A DNA stretch of 64,000 bases, taken from contig NC_089495.1 in the NCBI RefSeq assembly GCF_036850765.1, forward strand, positions 201,315,847 through 201,379,846, read 5' to 3'. Both the position numbers and the translations under genes were made by a program. How positions within the stretch are numbered: position 1 is the stretch's first letter; the number at the start of each line of letters is the position of its first letter. Origin of the DNA: Saccopteryx bilineata (Eukaryota; Chordata; Mammalia; Chiroptera; Emballonuridae). The notes beneath the pieces were generated by a model. That model was not told where the DNA came from and ran no database searches. It saw nothing but the letters and a program-made list of their open reading frames with translations. Shown one piece after another: positions 46,201 to 53,200 of this stretch.

Positions 46201-46424
46201 CTTTAGCGGGAGGGAGTATGGGTGAGTGCAGGGACAAGCCCCCACCCAGCCCTTCTCTTCGCAGCTCCCTCCTGTTCTCTGAGGCCCCTGCCACCGGGGA
46301 GGCGTCGCTCCTCAGCGAGGGGCTCCGGGAAGCCCTCAGCTCCTACATCAGCCTGACTGATGACATCTCCCTGGACGACGCCAGAGCCCAAAGCAGAGGC
46401 CTGAGACGGGAGCCGAGGCTGTAG
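29898..46424 (+). CDS. SLA2: SLA2 / SLAP-2, Src-like adaptor 2 (complete, 7 coding exons)
   Basis: SLAP-2 is a membrane-tethered adaptor of lymphoid cells that dampens T- and B-cell receptor signalling by recruiting the CBL ubiquitin ligase through its C-terminal tail. The joined exons give 274 residues. Gly2 and Ser6 of MGSQPS fit N-myristoylation. The SH3 domain spans about 35-92 (ALGSFPV, the DWW signature, and the IPSVHV strand). The SH2 domain spans about 94-190, with FLIRES at 118-123 and phosphotyrosine-binding Arg121. The CBL-binding tail follows. As in SLAP family members, no kinase domain follows. The ATG has a good context (A at -3, G at +4). The frame matches the recalled human 261-residue protein up to DDA (259-261) and then runs 13 residues further because no stop follows. 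All junctions are GT-AG with consistent phase. Confidence 0.96.
29989..30690. other. SLA2 intron, no feature recognised
   Basis: No repeat identified. Confidence 0.4.
30709..31108 (+). repeat. SINE family C, old variant with CATAGCAATAG expansion
   Basis: GGTTGGCTCAGTGGTAGAGC head, a distinct middle, GATCCCGGTTGGGGAGCATG and CGGGAGTCTGCCTCTCTGTC end. The flanks AAAGCTACAGCCCCCAG and AAAACTACAGCTCCCAG differ at two sites, consistent with an older insertion. Confidence 0.88.
30844..30902. repeat. CATAGCAATAG-type tandem repeat
   Basis: Imperfect units CATAGCAATAG / CACCATAGCA repeated about five times at the CT-rich middle of the SINE. Confidence 0.8.
31190..31640 (-). repeat. Old mammalian interspersed repeat with (TG)n
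   Basis: Phrases GAGAAACAGAACCACAGACC, AAGAAATTGGCTCATGCAG, GCTGGAGACCCAGGGAAG and TGACATCTAGACTGGTGTTT belong to a common ancient repeat (L1M- or LTR-like; class unsure). It contains a (TG)n run at 31239-31279. Confidence 0.5.
31717..31907 (-). mobile_element. hAT nonautonomous element, short copy
   Basis: Inverted ends ATCCCCAAAC / GTTTGGGGAC. It shares 'GGGGCACCTCTTTCATTGG' and 'CCACCAATGAAAGAGG' with the element at 40132, in the opposite orientation. No clear 8-bp duplication, so it is older or eroded. Confidence 0.75.
32100..33013. other. SLA2 intron, no clear feature
   Basis: 32370-32700 has phrases of an ancient interspersed repeat (CAGTGGATAAGACAGGCG; GAAGGGACATTTCGTCTGAG). Nothing else supportable. 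Confidence 0.35.
33014..33113 (+). CDS. SLA2: SLA2 exon, first half of SH3
   Basis: This 100-bp exon has acceptor TCCATGCAG and donor GTGAGT. It encodes ERSKATAVALGSFPVG and AELSLRLGEPLTIIS, including the ALGSF strand that lines the SH3 ligand groove. Confidence 0.95.
33459..33545 (+). CDS. SLA2: SLA2 exon, second half of SH3
   Basis: This 87-bp exon has acceptor CTCTGCAG and donor GTGAG. It encodes GGDWWTVLSEVSGREYSIPS and VHVAKVSH, with the paired tryptophans of the SH3 specificity pocket. Confidence 0.95.
33893..33996 (+). CDS. SLA2: SLA2 exon, N-terminal SH2 with FLIRES
   Basis: This 104-bp exon runs from acceptor TCCTCTCCAG to donor GTGGGT. It starts WLYEGLSREKAEELLLLPGN and contains FLIRESQT, with the invariant SH2 arginine (residue 121). 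A 10.9-kb intron follows. Confidence 0.96.
33997..34640. other. SLA2 large intron, first part, no feature recognised
   Basis: GC-rich, no repeat seen. Confidence 0.4.
34641..34995 (+). repeat. MIR, split by a SINE
   Basis: ATTTTACAGAGAAGGAAACT and GCAGAGCTGG on the left continue as GGGATTCAAGCCCAGCTGG on the right of the D element. Confidence 0.75.
34761..34949 (+). repeat. SINE family D inside MIR
   Basis: GGGTAGCTCAGTTGG head, ATCAACCAATGAATGCATAA segment. The duplication AAGTGCAGAGCTGG / AAGTACAGAGCTGG at 34747-34760 and 34950-34963 restores the MIR when removed. Confidence 0.92.
34996..35814. other. SLA2 large intron, no feature recognised
   Basis: No repeat identified. Confidence 0.4.
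35815..36190 (+). repeat. MER5-type element split by SINE B
   Basis: GGCATCAGAATCACCTGGAA on the left and CCACACCCAGCAGTTCTGAT on the right of the SINE are parts of one MER5 copy. Confidence 0.75.
35880..36081 (+). repeat. SINE family B (diverged) inside MER5
   Basis: GGCCTGTGGTGGCAGCATGG head, GGTTCGAGGCC box; AGAACTGGTCC / AGAACTGGCCC flanks. Confidence 0.87.
36205..36384 (+). repeat. SINE family D
   Basis: GCCCTGGTCGGGTAGCTCAG head, GGTTGTGGGTTCAATCCCC box, CTAAAATCAATCAATTAAAA tail. Confidence 0.87.
36546..36860 (-). repeat. SINE family C, diverged, with (GAGGGGAAGAGAGAAGG)n
   Basis: Head complement GAGCCAACTGGCCAGGGCC. The purine-rich middle repeats a ~25-bp unit about 2.5 times. AGGTGATTCTTTT flanks it (36533-36545, 36861-36873). 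Confidence 0.87.
36871..37608 (-). mobile_element. Old L1 3' fragment (antisense), split by SINE C
   Basis: It contains CTAGGTCCATCCATGTTG and TTCATCCTTTTTTATGGC, antisense L1 phrases also present in the younger L1 at 6.5-8 kb. Flanked by AGGTGATTCT at 36861-36870 and 37609-37618. Confidence 0.75.
36903..37317 (-). repeat. SINE family C, double-unit form, inside old L1
   Basis: Near full length, with two CCACCAGGG-GCTCTGCC units (37018-37062) and the head GAGCCAACTGGCCAGGGCC. Flanks CATTTACTTG at 36893-36902 and 37318-37327. Confidence 0.94.
37798..37820. repeat. Poly(A) run, 23 bases
   Basis: Homopolymer tract without a recognisable SINE next to it. Confidence 0.9.
37821..39924. other. SLA2 large intron, mostly unrecognised
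   Basis: 38480-38640 and 39060-39160 read like ancient L2/LINE-type or MIR-like debris, and 39500-39620 like MIR (TCTTTCCAGATGAACAAACA). No exon signal found. Confidence 0.35.
39925..40091 (-). repeat. SINE family B
   Basis: CTGGAAGCATCAACTCCCAT to GCCACCACAGG head, GTTTCGAACCCGCGACCTC box. Confidence 0.92.
40132..40421 (+). mobile_element. hAT nonautonomous element with perfect 8-bp duplication
   Basis: 290 bp with ends CAGGGGTCCCCAAAC and GGACCCCTG, an AT-rich middle and no coding capacity. The duplication CTCTAGAA is exact at 40124-40131 and 40422-40429. Eight bases and a CTAG centre are typical of hAT insertion. Confidence 0.93.
40470..40690 (-). mobile_element. Old L1 ORF2 scrap (antisense) with T28 tract
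   Basis: AGCCTTGCTAAATTCATTTA and TTCTACATATATGATCATAT are antisense L1 phrases. A long T run lies near 40622-40649. Confidence 0.6.
40691..41227 (-). mobile_element. Candidate solo LTR with repeated CCAAT boxes
   Basis: Non-SINE block. On the minus strand it carries CCAAT four times (ATTGG on + at 40939, 40962, 40986, 41031), within similar TCTGATTGG-type units, followed downstream by GAATAAAGTCTCTC near 40752-40765, a poly(A)-signal-like end. This resembles the U3-R layout of a retroviral LTR. No family was recognised and no viral gene is nearby. Confidence 0.4.
41228..41553 (+). repeat. SINE family A
   Basis: GGCCTGACCAGGCGGTGGCG head. Flanks AATTTGGGCACTGG and AAATTGGGGGCACTAGG. Confidence 0.92.
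41576..41735 (+). repeat. SINE family D
   Basis: GATGGCTGGATAGCTTGGC head, GGTTGCTGGTTCAATCCC box, CTGAAACCAGTAAGTAAAAA tail. Confidence 0.85.
41930..42290. repeat. Old mammalian interspersed repeat, class unsure
   Basis: Blocks TGTGGTGGGCAGGATAATAG, GAACCTGTGAATATGTTCC, GAATGCAGGTGGCTTCTAG and TTTTAGTTCAGCAA match a familiar ancient repeat that I cannot name with confidence. Confidence 0.5.
42380..42766 (-). mobile_element. Old L1 ORF2 fragment (antisense)
   Basis: AT-rich antisense L1 phrases (GTCAAGTGATTTTTCTATAT; TTCTAGTAATACAGTGAATT). Confidence 0.55.
42770..43086 (+). repeat. SINE family A with extra GGTCGCTGGCT units
   Basis: Head GCAGTGGCACAGTGGATGGA. It has more of the 'GGTTGCTGGCTTAAGC' type repeats than most copies. 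AAAATAAAATAAAA tail. Confidence 0.9.
43265..43612 (-). repeat. SINE family C, single-unit form
   Basis: Poly(T), TATTTTTCTGAAGTGATAAG, one CACCAGGGGGTGATGCTGTG unit and the CCGGCCAGGGCC head. Flanks CAAACTGGGTCCT / CAAACTGTGTACT. Confidence 0.91.
43673..43827 (-). repeat. SINE family B
   Basis: GCATCAACTCCCATATGTGC and CACCACAGGTCAGG head; AAAGTTTATTTC / AAAGTTTATTTT flanks. Confidence 0.9.
43900..44640 (-). mobile_element. Very old L1-like fragment with a SINE inside
   Basis: Phrases GTATAGTCTTAAAATCCACC, TTTGGGGCTTTTCCAAACAG and GTGCTGCTGCTATGAATATTG are antisense L1. A D SINE interrupts it. Confidence 0.55.
44135..44273 (-). repeat. SINE family D
   Basis: AATTGACTTTAGAGAGAGAG to GCTATCCAGCCAGGGC; diverged head. 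Confidence 0.83.
44635..44760 (+). repeat. MIR fragment
   Basis: TTTAAACTGCGCCAGGCTCT, ATGATCTCATTTCACAAG in MIR order. Confidence 0.55.
44898..45047 (+). CDS. SLA2: SLA2 exon, C-terminal SH2
   Basis: This 150-bp exon has acceptor CTTCCCTCCTCAG and donor GTACGG. It encodes GYSLSVRLSRPASWDRIRHY and FPSLQALVDHYS. The HYRI strand carries the SH2 beta-D histidine. Confidence 0.96.
45048..45795. other. SLA2 intron, no feature recognised
   Basis: GC-rich, with a short GGAGGTGGA run near 45406-45424. No other element seen. Confidence 0.4.
45796..45928 (+). CDS. SLA2: SLA2 exon, SH2 end and start of tail
   Basis: This 133-bp exon has acceptor CTCTTCCTCAG and donor GTGAGG. It reads ELADDICCLLKKPCALRRAG, then PLNWKELDS in the linker to the CBL-binding tail. 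Confidence 0.94.
46265..46424 (+). CDS. SLA2: SLA2 last coding exon, extended C terminus
   Basis: The acceptor is CTTCTCTTCGCAG. The exon encodes SLLFSEAPATGEASLLSEGL and SLDDA, where the recalled human protein stops. Here the frame continues RAQSRGLRREPRL to TAG. Confidence 0.92.
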
Positions 46425-47235
46425 CACCTAGAACCCTGGCTGGGCTCAGCTTGACTGGGCGCCCCCGTGGCAGGGCTGTACCCTGTGGGAGGGCAGGGAC
46501 GCGGAGGCTGTCAGGGCCCCATCTTGTCCTCAGTTCCTTCGGTCAGCCCTAAGTCAAAACCCTCCTCCCAGCGCTATGACGCTGCCTGCAACCGCTGGTT
46601 CAAGTTCAGACCAGCAGCGAGCAGGGCAGGGGCTCCACAGACTGAACTTTCTTGGGGCTCTGATGTAGGCGTACCCAAGGCTGGCAATTCCAGCACATCT
46701 TCCTCCCTGCCAGCTGAATCCCATTCAAACCCCCAGCCCTGCTAGCCAGCCCCACTTACAAGGCAAAAACAGCCACAAGCATAAAGAAAAAAAAATCACT
46801 CAGAGATGGACCTATGACAGTCCAGGTCCTCAAATGTCCCCAAAGCCCCTTTTCTGGACCACTGTAGCTCTCAGATCTCAATTTCATTCTGCACCCTAGC
46901 ATCTGGACGTGGCCAAGCCTTACTGGCCTTGCCATCTGCTGGCCCAATGCAAAATGACAGCTTCTGAGCCTAGCACTGTGATGGTCAGTTATAAGTGGCG
47001 CTCTCGTGCTGGCCAGGGACACTCAGGCATCAAAGGGGTAAGCCCTCTCTCCACAGAGCCTCGGCCTCAGCCTGAACCCACGAAAGGAGAGGGGCCAGGG
47101 GGAGCTGCTCAGCGGGCAGGGAGAGGAGGAGGAATGGGAGGGAGCTGGGAGGGCGCCACCCCACTTTCCCACTGATTCCCCGGCCAGGCCAGCGGTAGGG
47201 GGAAGGCTTTAGCAGGTACCGTCAACAGGTGGTCA

Positions 47236-47241
47236 AATAAA
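47236..47241 (+). terminator. SLA2 poly(A) signal AATAAA
   Basis: A canonical hexamer on the + strand, seven bases before the mirror-image RAB5IF signal. Cleavage is expected about 10-30 nt downstream, near 47255-47270. Confidence 0.8.
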
Positions 47242-47248
47242 GATCTGA

Positions 47249-47254
47249 TTTATT
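47249..47254 (-). terminator. RAB5IF poly(A) signal (AATAAA on minus strand)
   Basis: TTTATT on the + strand reads AATAAA on the minus strand. Expected cleavage is near 47225-47240, inside or beyond the SLA2 signal. Confidence 0.8.
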
Positions 47255-47735
47255 CAAGTATCTGAAAACATTCTGCAAAGGAAACGGTGACTAGATATTG
47301 CTTGTACTGTGCTATGACCATGCATATACTGCCATACTGTTTTCAGAAAACTTGAAGTGCCACTGATAGTTTAAAAACTGTACACCTGATGGAGAAGTGA
47401 GGAAGACTAAAATTTAATGTTTCATCTGGATCCAGAGGTGCGTCAAATTAAATGACAGCTCCAGCTGGCAAACACGTGTTTCATGATGGTATCCAAGAAG
47501 AAATGGTTGGTGACGGACAATTCAGAATTGCTTCCCCAAGAGGTGGATGGTTCTTTAAAAGTTTCAGGTCACAACCTTTGCAGAAAACACTGATGCCCAG
47601 CACACTGATTCTTGGTCCAGGAAACACGGGTCTTCCAGGTTCCACATGGCTGGGGTGCCCCTATACTCATGTTTCTGTGCTGTAACTAAGAGGGTCCTTA
47701 GGACCAGACAGGGAGCTGCTGGGGACTGCTCACCA

Positions 47736-47777
47736 TCAGTCATAGTGGATGGCAGTGTAAAAGATGATCCAGATGAC
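47736..47777 (-). CDS. RAB5IF: RAB5IF exon 4, last 13 codons
   Basis: The acceptor is GTCTCCTCTCTAG. The exon encodes VIWIIFYTAIHYD then TGA; it is too short to stand out as an open frame. Confidence 0.95.
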   Translation of the reverse strand, partial: VIWIIFYTAIHYD

Positions 47778-50164
47778 CTAGAGAGGAGACAAGCAACGTT
47801 CATGGTCACCCGGGCAATGCAGGCGGGTAAGAATGTGTGCAGTGGGCTGCCCAGGGGCTATCCAACGCACAATCTGGGGACTTACACGATGTCACTGGAA
47901 TCAAGCTGTCTCCAACAGAGCCCAGAACCACCCACCTATGCTCCCAAGGGGACCCCAGACGAGCCTCTCACTCTGCCAGACAGCAACCCAAGTGCCAGGG
48001 AGTGGAGTTAACAGGTGTGGAAACGATGCAGGTAAATGAGACTGTGCTGCTAGCAGGTGTTAGGATTAGCAGGAAATGTGAAAACCAGGCCGCCATCACA
48101 CCCTGTCAGCACCGTATCAAATAAAGCACAGATTCTCAAACTAGCTGCCCACTCATCTCCTGGGACCTTTGAAAGTGTATCTACGTAGATGCCCAGGTGC
48201 CACCTCCCAGAGGTTTATTTGATTGGTTTGGCTAGGGTCTATAAGTTAAAAACAAAAAACAACTTTGAGATACATATAGTATTCTATAAAGTATACAACA
48301 CAGAGGATTTCTTTCTTTTTTTAACGTTCTGGTTTTCTTATTTTCTGAGCCCATTTAAAAAAACCCCACAATTCAGAGGTTTTTAGTACATTCACAGAGG
48401 TGTGTAAACATCACATTAACTGATTCTGGAACATCTTCATCCTTAAGAGAAAGCCTGTTCCCATTACCAGTTATTTCCCCTCCCCATGGCCACTGGCGAC
48501 CACCAATCTAACTCTGTGTCTGTGTGACTTGGCCCAGTCTGGATGCCTTCTGTCTGATTTTGTTTTTTGATTTTAGAGAAAGAAAGGGAGAGAGAAACAT
48601 CGATTTGTTGTTCCACTCATTCATGCATTCACTGGTTGGTTCTTGTATGAGCCCTGAGCAGGGAATGAACCCGCAACCTTGGCATGCCGGGATGACACTA
48701 ATGAACTGAGCTACCCGCCCAGGGCTGTGTGGATTCTTTCATTTACGTGACATTTTCAAAGTTGTGTCTTCTGTCTCATAGCATTTACCAATATTTCATT
48801 CCTTTTTATAGCCAAATAATATTATGTATGAATATATATTTTACTTATTTATCCAGCGACCCAAGGTCACTGGCTTAAGCAAGGGGTTACTTGGTCTGCT
48901 GTAGTCTCCTGGTCAAGGCACATACGAGAAAGCAATCAAAGAACAACTAAGGAGCCACAACGAAGAATTGATGTTTCTCATCTCTCTCCCTTCCTGTCTG
49001 TCCCTATCTGTCCCTCTCTCTGACTCTCTGTCTCTGCCAAACAAAAAAAAGAGTGGATATGCCCTTTGGCCTTGAGCTATTTGAAAAATGGTCCTCCAAT
49101 CACATAGTGTATGTAACTCAATCAGCAGGCTCCCTGTGAGTGACTCATGAAATCATAATACTTGCTGTAAAACTATAAGCTACACATACCATGAACAAGG
49201 CAAAAGATGTCATAAACCCTTCTTTCGTGAGCTCCCATGTGCCACCATATTCTTCCTCATCTATCTGTAGGTAGTTGCTGAAGTAGAGGTACAGAACTCC
49301 TGCGTTGATCAGGCAGAATCTGGAGTGAGGGAAGACAAGCACCGGAGGTCAGCTGGAAGCCTGGCGGACTCGGCACTCCTACCCCCTGGCCCGCTCCACC
49401 ATTGTTCTCACTGTCGCAGAGTTAACTGTTTCTATTACGGGGAAGCAGGAAAACCCCAAGGCCCTCAATGGAGCAGCCCATTCGCTGAGCTAGATACTTA
49501 AAGAGGGAACAAGTCGATTTAGCTGCCCAGCCAAAGCAAAAAATTAAAAAGCAGATTGGCCCTGGCCGGACAGCCCAGTCAGTTAGAGCATTGTCCCAAA
49601 ACACCAAAGTTGCAGGTGTGATCCCCGCTCAGGACACATGGGAAGCAACCAATGAATGTAGAAATAAGTAGAACAAAAATAAATGCTTTGGCCTGACCAG
49701 GCAGTGGTGCAGTGGATAGAGTATCAGACTGGGACGCAGAGGACCCAGGTTTGATACCCCGAGGGCGCCAGCTTGAGCGCGAGCTCATCCGGCTTGAGTA
49801 TGGAATCATAGACATGACCCCATGGTCACTGGCTTGAGCCCGAAGGTCACTGGTTTGAAGCCCAAGGTCACTGGCTTGAGCAAAGGGTCACTCAGTCTGC
49901 TGTAGCCCCTCGGTCAAGGCACGTATGATAAAGCAATCAATGAACAACTAAGGAGCCTGACCTGTGGTGGCGCAGTGGATAAAGCATCAACCTGGAAATG
50001 CTGAGGTCGCTGGTTCGAAACCCTGGGCTTGCCTGGTCAAGGCACATATGGGAGTTGATGCTTCCAGCTCCTCCCCCCTTCTCTCTCTCTGTCTCTCTCT
50101 CCTCTGTCTCTCTCCTCTCTAAAAATGAATAAATAAAATAAAAAAAATTAAAAAAAAAAAAAAA

Positions 50165-50200
<36 letters not shown>

Positions 50201-53200
50201 AAGGTGCTGCAACAAAGAATTGATGTTTCTCATCTCTCTCCTTCCTGTCTGTGCTTATCTGTTTCTCACAAAAAATAAATAAAAGCTTTGTACTCTCTCT
50301 AAAGTCAATTAAAAAATAAAAAAGCGTATTTAAATTCTCAAAGCCCCCTTGAAGTAAGACAGACTGGTCCCAAGTAGGACCAGTACCTGACGAGTCTCCA
50401 GGCAGCTCCACCTGTGGTGAGGGGTGGCCAGGGGTCAAACACGTTAAGCTGTTGCTTGATGGCCTAGTTGAGCAAGCAAGGTAGGTACTAAAGCAGGTGC
50501 TATAATAATATTCCATTCCCAAAGGGAGCCAATTTCTGGATGTCCACTGTCCGTCTGCAACTGCACTCGCTGCAGTGAACATTCCAGTTCCTGTCCTCAG
50601 CTCGCCATCTGCGAGGGGCTAGAAACAGCAGTGTGGAACTGAAACCAAAGGTCTGCAAGCAGCTCCGGGAAGGTCTCCTGGCCCCATTGTGCGTTGTTTA
50701 ACTGACGAGAGAATCCGAGTGCAGCACGCAGTAATTTATTGCTCTGTTCCACTGAGATCTTGGTACTGTCGTCATGTAAAAGTGACTGTTATAAAGTGAA
50801 CAAGTTGTTGATCTTTCCAGGCATGACATCCAATCTAACGGGGGAATGTATGTCTCGGGTCATATCCCTCCTGAAGACTGAGATGGGAAAAAGCAAAGAG
50901 AACCGGTTCCCCTTGGGGGATGGAGGGCGGGCAGGGCAGTTCAAGGATGCCGAGGAACGTCTATCAGTCTGTAACGGGGGGTGGCAGACCCCACGGCAGG
51001 CTGAGCACGGTGGGGTAAGGGAAGGTGTGCTTCCTCCAGGAAGTCTCGGGAGTCAGTGAGGGCTTGCTCCTGTGGAAGGAACTGGAGCTGGGAGAGTGGT
51101 TGAAACTAGACCGCGTGTCAGTGCAAGAGTGCAAATCGTGTTTGAGGACAGCACTAAGACACTGGCTGAAGGGGGGGGGGGGCAGTGCGAGAGCTGAGGA
51201 TGTGGGAGTACAATGGTTTCACTAACACGCAGGGAGTTTGGAAGAACTAAGGGTTTTTCTTGGATTTCACCCAATATGGAGTCTTTGGCTTGGTTATGTT
51301 GTGACCACATCCACCTGGCCAATCTGGCCATGTTCCTCTAAGAGTTTCATTTTGGGCAGGCTGAATTAGTGGCTGGGACTTAGAAATGTCACTCTGGGAC
51401 TCCACTAATAAGACTGACTGGGGACTCATTGAGGGAGATGAGCTGTTAGAGTGCTGCTTGGTGAGAGAAAGAACGTCAGGGAGACCGGGATGGCATAAAC
51501 CCTGCCTTCTAAGGGTCCACACTTAAGAGAAAATTAAGTCATGGAAACAAAGGTATTTAAATGTTTTGATGGTCAAGAGGAAAGGGTCCAGAAAGGACTA
51601 GAAAGGCTCAAACCGATGTTTAAGTATGGGTGTCCCTGGCCGGTTGGCTCAGTGGTAGAGCGTCGGCCTGGCGTGCGGAAGTCCTGGGTTCAATTCCCGG
51701 CCAGGGCACACAGGAGAGATGCCCATCTGCTTCTCCACCCCTCCCCCTCTCCTTCCTCTCTGTCTCTCTCTTCCCCTCCCGCAGCCGAAGCTCCATTGGA
51801 GCAAAGATGGCCCGGGCGCTGGGGATGGCTCCTTGGCCTCTGCCCCAGGCGCTAGAGTGGCTCTGGTCGCGACAGAGCGACTCCCCGGAGGGGCAGAGCA
51901 TCGCCCCTTGGTGGGCGTGCCGGGTGTATCCCGGTTGGGCACATGCGGGAGTCTGTCTGACTGCCTCCCCGTTTCCAGCTTCAGAAAAATACAAAAAAAA
52001 AAAAAAAAGTATGGGTGTAATTTCCATATTGTAAACGAGGGCGAGAACTACACAGCAAATGTGTAGACAAAGAAATGAACGTCCTGGATTGGGGGACAGA
52101 GAAGAACATTAAAAAGTATGACTCTCAAATGGGTTTTTAAATTTTTTAATCCTAAGAACTCCTGCCCATGGTAAGGATGACTGTTTGTATTTCCTACATG
52201 AAAAGAGGAAAGGTCACAGGCCTGTCTGTCCATTTCCACCATAGCTTGCTCACAATTCCTATCTTAAGGCAACTTCGACACATCCTTTTCATTCAATCAA
52301 GGGGGCAGTGGGCATGTGAACTCACTTTCCGTGGCCGGTTAAGAAGCAGAGCACAATCGGGCTGCTGTCAACTGTTTCCACCGGCCACAGGTGCACAGTA
52401 AAAGGTGGAAAGCCAAGCCTTTGACTTTTCACCACCTCTATAATGTAGGGACCTGAAAGAACTTCGGAAAAAGCCAAGATTCAGCACATCCAGCAGAGTG
52501 CCGGGCACAAGGTAGTGGCTATTAAGGACAGGAGCTCTTCCGCTTTCCAAACTGCATACAAAGTTCATGCAAGAACCAGATGATACCTGCCACCCACAGG
52601 CATGTGGTGGCCTCTTGCAGGGCACTTGGAACCAATGAATGAATGGACTGACCCATCCTTCAGGAAGGTAACATACTTGACCTTAGATGCTCCAGGGCTT
52701 GATGAGCTCAGGAGTGCTATCCTGAGGCCAGCTTTTTGCTTTACTCATTACATCACACACACATACAGTTTTCCAACATGGCAATGGCATTTTCCATAAA
52801 AGAAAAATAAAATCTCTAGATGAAAAAGAAATAATATCATGAAAATGCAAGACACCCAAGACTTACCCTGCTATTCCCAAGAAACCTCTCAATGGTAACA
52901 CTCCCCAAATGACACCGAGGACCACAGCAATGATCTGTCGGAACCAGTAGATCACATCTAAGAATTCATCCTGTAGAAAGAGAGACTGCATGCATTATCC
53001 GGAGTGGGTGCCAAGGGAAAACCTCCTGTAATCGGTGAGGAACAGAAAAGCTTCCTGTTAAACACATCCAGAAAAGCTTCCTGTTAAACACATCTGCCAG
53101 GGAATTTCCCCACAAAAGCAATAGTATAGGGCTCTCGCATCTCCACCTCTTGTTATACTAAAAGGTGGTGAAAAAAACCAACACATTTGTCTTGAGTGAT

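Larger units (their letters stand above)
46425..47260 (+). other. SLA2: SLA2 3' UTR
   Basis: About 0.83 kb from the TAG to a canonical poly(A) signal, with no recognised repeat. The last 20-30 bp probably overlap the RAB5IF transcript end on the other strand. Confidence 0.75.
47225..47735 (-). other. RAB5IF: RAB5IF 3' UTR
   Basis: About 0.5 kb of repeat-free sequence between the TGA and the minus-strand poly(A) signal. It overlaps the end of the SLA2 3' UTR. Confidence 0.75.

Noticed and set aside
49145..49189. Alternative RAB5IF C terminus by reading past exon 3
   Set aside because: Only a 14-codon read-through with a normal donor present and no poly(A) hexamer nearby; exon 4 with AIHYD is the conserved end.
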